This document shows positions 63,033-64,000 of a stretch of DNA of 64,000 nucleotides, one piece after another. The notes beneath the pieces were generated by a model, which had not been told where the DNA came from, did not search any database, and was given only the letters and a program-made list of their open reading frames with translations. Where the stretch lies: positions 62,001-126,000 of the forward strand of contig JAHJSQ010000064.1 in the NCBI GenBank assembly GCA_018830325.1. The letters run 5' to 3'. The first letter of the stretch is position 1; each line of letters opens with the position of its first letter. The DNA comes from Gammaproteobacteria bacterium. Its GTDB lineage: Bacteria; Pseudomonadota; Gammaproteobacteria; Methylococcales; Methylomonadaceae. Position numbers and translations under genes: made by a program.

Positions 63033-63584
63033 ATGTCAGATTCAATTTGGTTTAGAACCGGTGAAGCCACCGTATTTTCCAGCGAAGGGCAAGGCACGGA
63101 TGCCATGCCTGAAATTCTTATCGGCAGCGTTAAAGGGCCTGCAGGCCACGCATTTGCCAATTTAATGGGGCAAACCGAAGGGCATACTCGGATGTTTGCA
63201 ATACGGGCCTGTAACCAACAAGTGCGTCCTGCTACCATCATGGTACCTAAAGTTACGATAAAGTCGACCGACTATGTGAATCTATTCGGCGGCCCCGTTC
63301 AATCGGCAGTCGCCGATGCAGTACTGGACAGTGTAATCGACGGCGTGATTCCGGCCGACCAGGCCAATGAAATTTGCATCATCGCAATGATATGGATAGC
63401 ACCTGAATGCGCAACCGATCCAAACCTTGATCGCAAAGATTTGTATCGAACCAATTATGAAGCGATGAAGTTAGCTATTCAGCGTGCGATGACACAATCG
63501 CCGAGTATCGAGGATCTGATTGCCAACCGTCATAAAATCGTACATGAGATGTACGACCCGGAAACCGGCGAGTCACAGTGGTAA
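63033..63584 (+). CDS. Formaldehyde-activating enzyme homologue (Fae-like), catalytic His missing
   Basis: 183 residues from ATG 63033. Fae fold: TGEATVFSSEGQGTDAMPEI, GPAGHAFANLMG, MVPKVTIKSTDYVNLFGGPV, DGVIPADQANEICIIAMIWI, YRTNYEAMKLAIQRAM. Fae condenses formaldehyde with tetrahydromethanopterin, and its family is a marker of methylotrophy. The family's active-site His (in EVAHIDLIIG of the classical enzyme) is Met here (DAMPEILIG), so it is a divergent paralogue of the Fae2/Fae3 sort with possibly another role. A paralogue elsewhere would be needed for normal activity. Confidence 0.85.
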   Translation: MSDSIWFRTGEATVFSSEGQGTDAMPEILIGSVKGPAGHAFANLMGQTEGHTRMFAIRACNQQVRPATIMVPKVTIKSTDYVNLFGGPVQSAVADAVLDSVIDGVIPADQANEICIIAMIWIAPECATDPNLDRKDLYRTNYEAMKLAIQRAMTQSPSIEDLIANRHKIVHEMYDPETGESQW

Positions 63585-63599
63585 CTAAATACTATTAGG

Positions 63600-63879
63600 C
63601 TATAGCTCATACACTTTGGCCTTCAGTTTGCACAGCACTTTGACCGCTGACAAGCCCGGATAGGTTTGCAGCAACTGAATAATGTACGCGGTAATCGTCC
63701 AGCTTCTTACCACGGGCTATCTCTTCCTGCAGGGCACTAATGTCCGCAGCCGACAGCTTCAGGTATTTGCTCACGGTGTTACGGGAAATACCCAATTGAC
63801 TGGCAATCTGACGCTCGGATAAGCCGTTGCCATCGTTGTATAACGCTTTAATCTGATGGATCACAATCCACTCCTTCAT
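63600..63879 (-). pseudogene. istA: IS21-family transposase IstA, N-terminal remnant with frameshift
   Basis: Starts MKEWIVIHQIKALYNDGNGL with a helix-turn-helix (RQIASQLGISRNTVSKYLK). After DDYR one frame goes astray, while another continues the family sequence YIIQLLQTYPGLSAVKVL then CKLKAKVYEL and stops at 63,600. Only about 90 of some 500 residues remain and no istB is seen. Confidence 0.85.
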
Positions 63880-63994
63880 GACGCTCCCTGGAAAAAATTC
63901 AGGGACTCTGTCAGATTTATTGGTACAAATAAAGTCTGAAAAAGTGGCTCAAAATTGTTGGCCATTTCTGGCTCAGTTTAATTGGCCATTAACA
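63600..63994 (-). mobile_element. Truncated IS21-family element, left end
   Basis: On the minus strand the end starts TGTTAATGGCC at 63,994 and shows the repeated TGGCCAA and TGAGCCA motifs typical of IS21 ends, followed by the istA remnant. The other end is missing; the element was cut at 63,600, 16 bases from the Fae-like gene. Confidence 0.75.
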
Positions 63995-64000
63995 ATTCGA

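Overview
The window reads as chromosome of a gammaproteobacterial methylotroph, most likely a Methylococcales-type methanotroph. The basis is a formaldehyde-activating-enzyme (Fae) homologue at 63.0 kb, a TIGR04073-type protein, and an ordinary gammaproteobacterial core: hrpA, smpB, ratA/rnfH, bamE, fur, lolCD, comEC, suf, prfB and lysS. No rRNA, tRNA or CRISPR array was seen.

Layout. (1) 0-1.7 kb: 3' end of hrpA. (2) 2.0-12.6 kb: a GC-rich, minus-strand iron-acquisition island. In transcription order it holds hemP behind a Fur box, a TonB-dependent siderophore receptor, a PLP decarboxylase, an N-hydroxylase, an MFS exporter, a fused acyltransferase-NIS synthetase (DfoC/BibC architecture), a PepSY membrane protein and a 58-residue membrane protein. 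A 45-codon hrpA remnant at 12,983-13,120 lies on its far side, so the island seems to have been recombined in at hrpA. (3) 13.4-25.7 kb: housekeeping genes. (4) 25.8-33.6 kb: the suf Fe-S operon (Rrf2 regulator, sufB, C, D, S, U, rsmJ, Rieske protein), interrupted after sufD by an opposite-strand Uma2 gene. Then come prfB, with its programmed frameshift, and lysS.

(5) 36,484-58,201: a complete 21,718-bp Tn3-family transposon, bounded by 38-bp terminal inverted repeats (34/38 identical) and a perfect 5-bp duplication TAATA. It is inserted in an intergenic repeat that recurs at 18.9 kb. After tnpA, a DUF433/DUF5615 toxin-antitoxin pair and tnpR comes A+T-richer cargo: molybdenum-cofactor genes (moeA, moaCB fusion, moaE, moeB-rhodanese, moaD, moaA, plus remnants of a second moeA and of a MOT1-type molybdate transporter). 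Next is a cytoplasmic DMSO-reductase-superfamily enzyme with the signature residues of acetylene hydratase, then an EthD / carboxymuconolactone-decarboxylase-like / esterase operon with a LysR regulator. Last is a partly decayed second copy of esterase, TetR and decarboxylase-like genes, with twin 35-residue membrane peptides. Shared dyad sites suggest the LysR protein controls the molybdoenzyme, the EthD operon and one small peptide; a second dyad suggests the TetR protein controls itself and the second decarboxylase-like gene.

(6) 58.2-64 kb: Uma2, a large triple-VanZ/O-antigen-ligase-like membrane protein, a glycine-zipper protein, a Fae paralogue lacking the catalytic His, and a frameshifted IS21 remnant at the edge.

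The main candidate for a new system is the transposon: a mobile package joining a cofactor pathway to an acetylene-hydratase-like enzyme. Acetylene irreversibly inactivates methane monooxygenase, so acetylene detoxification or use is a coherent but untested hypothesis. All functional calls come from reading the sequence; no database search was possible.
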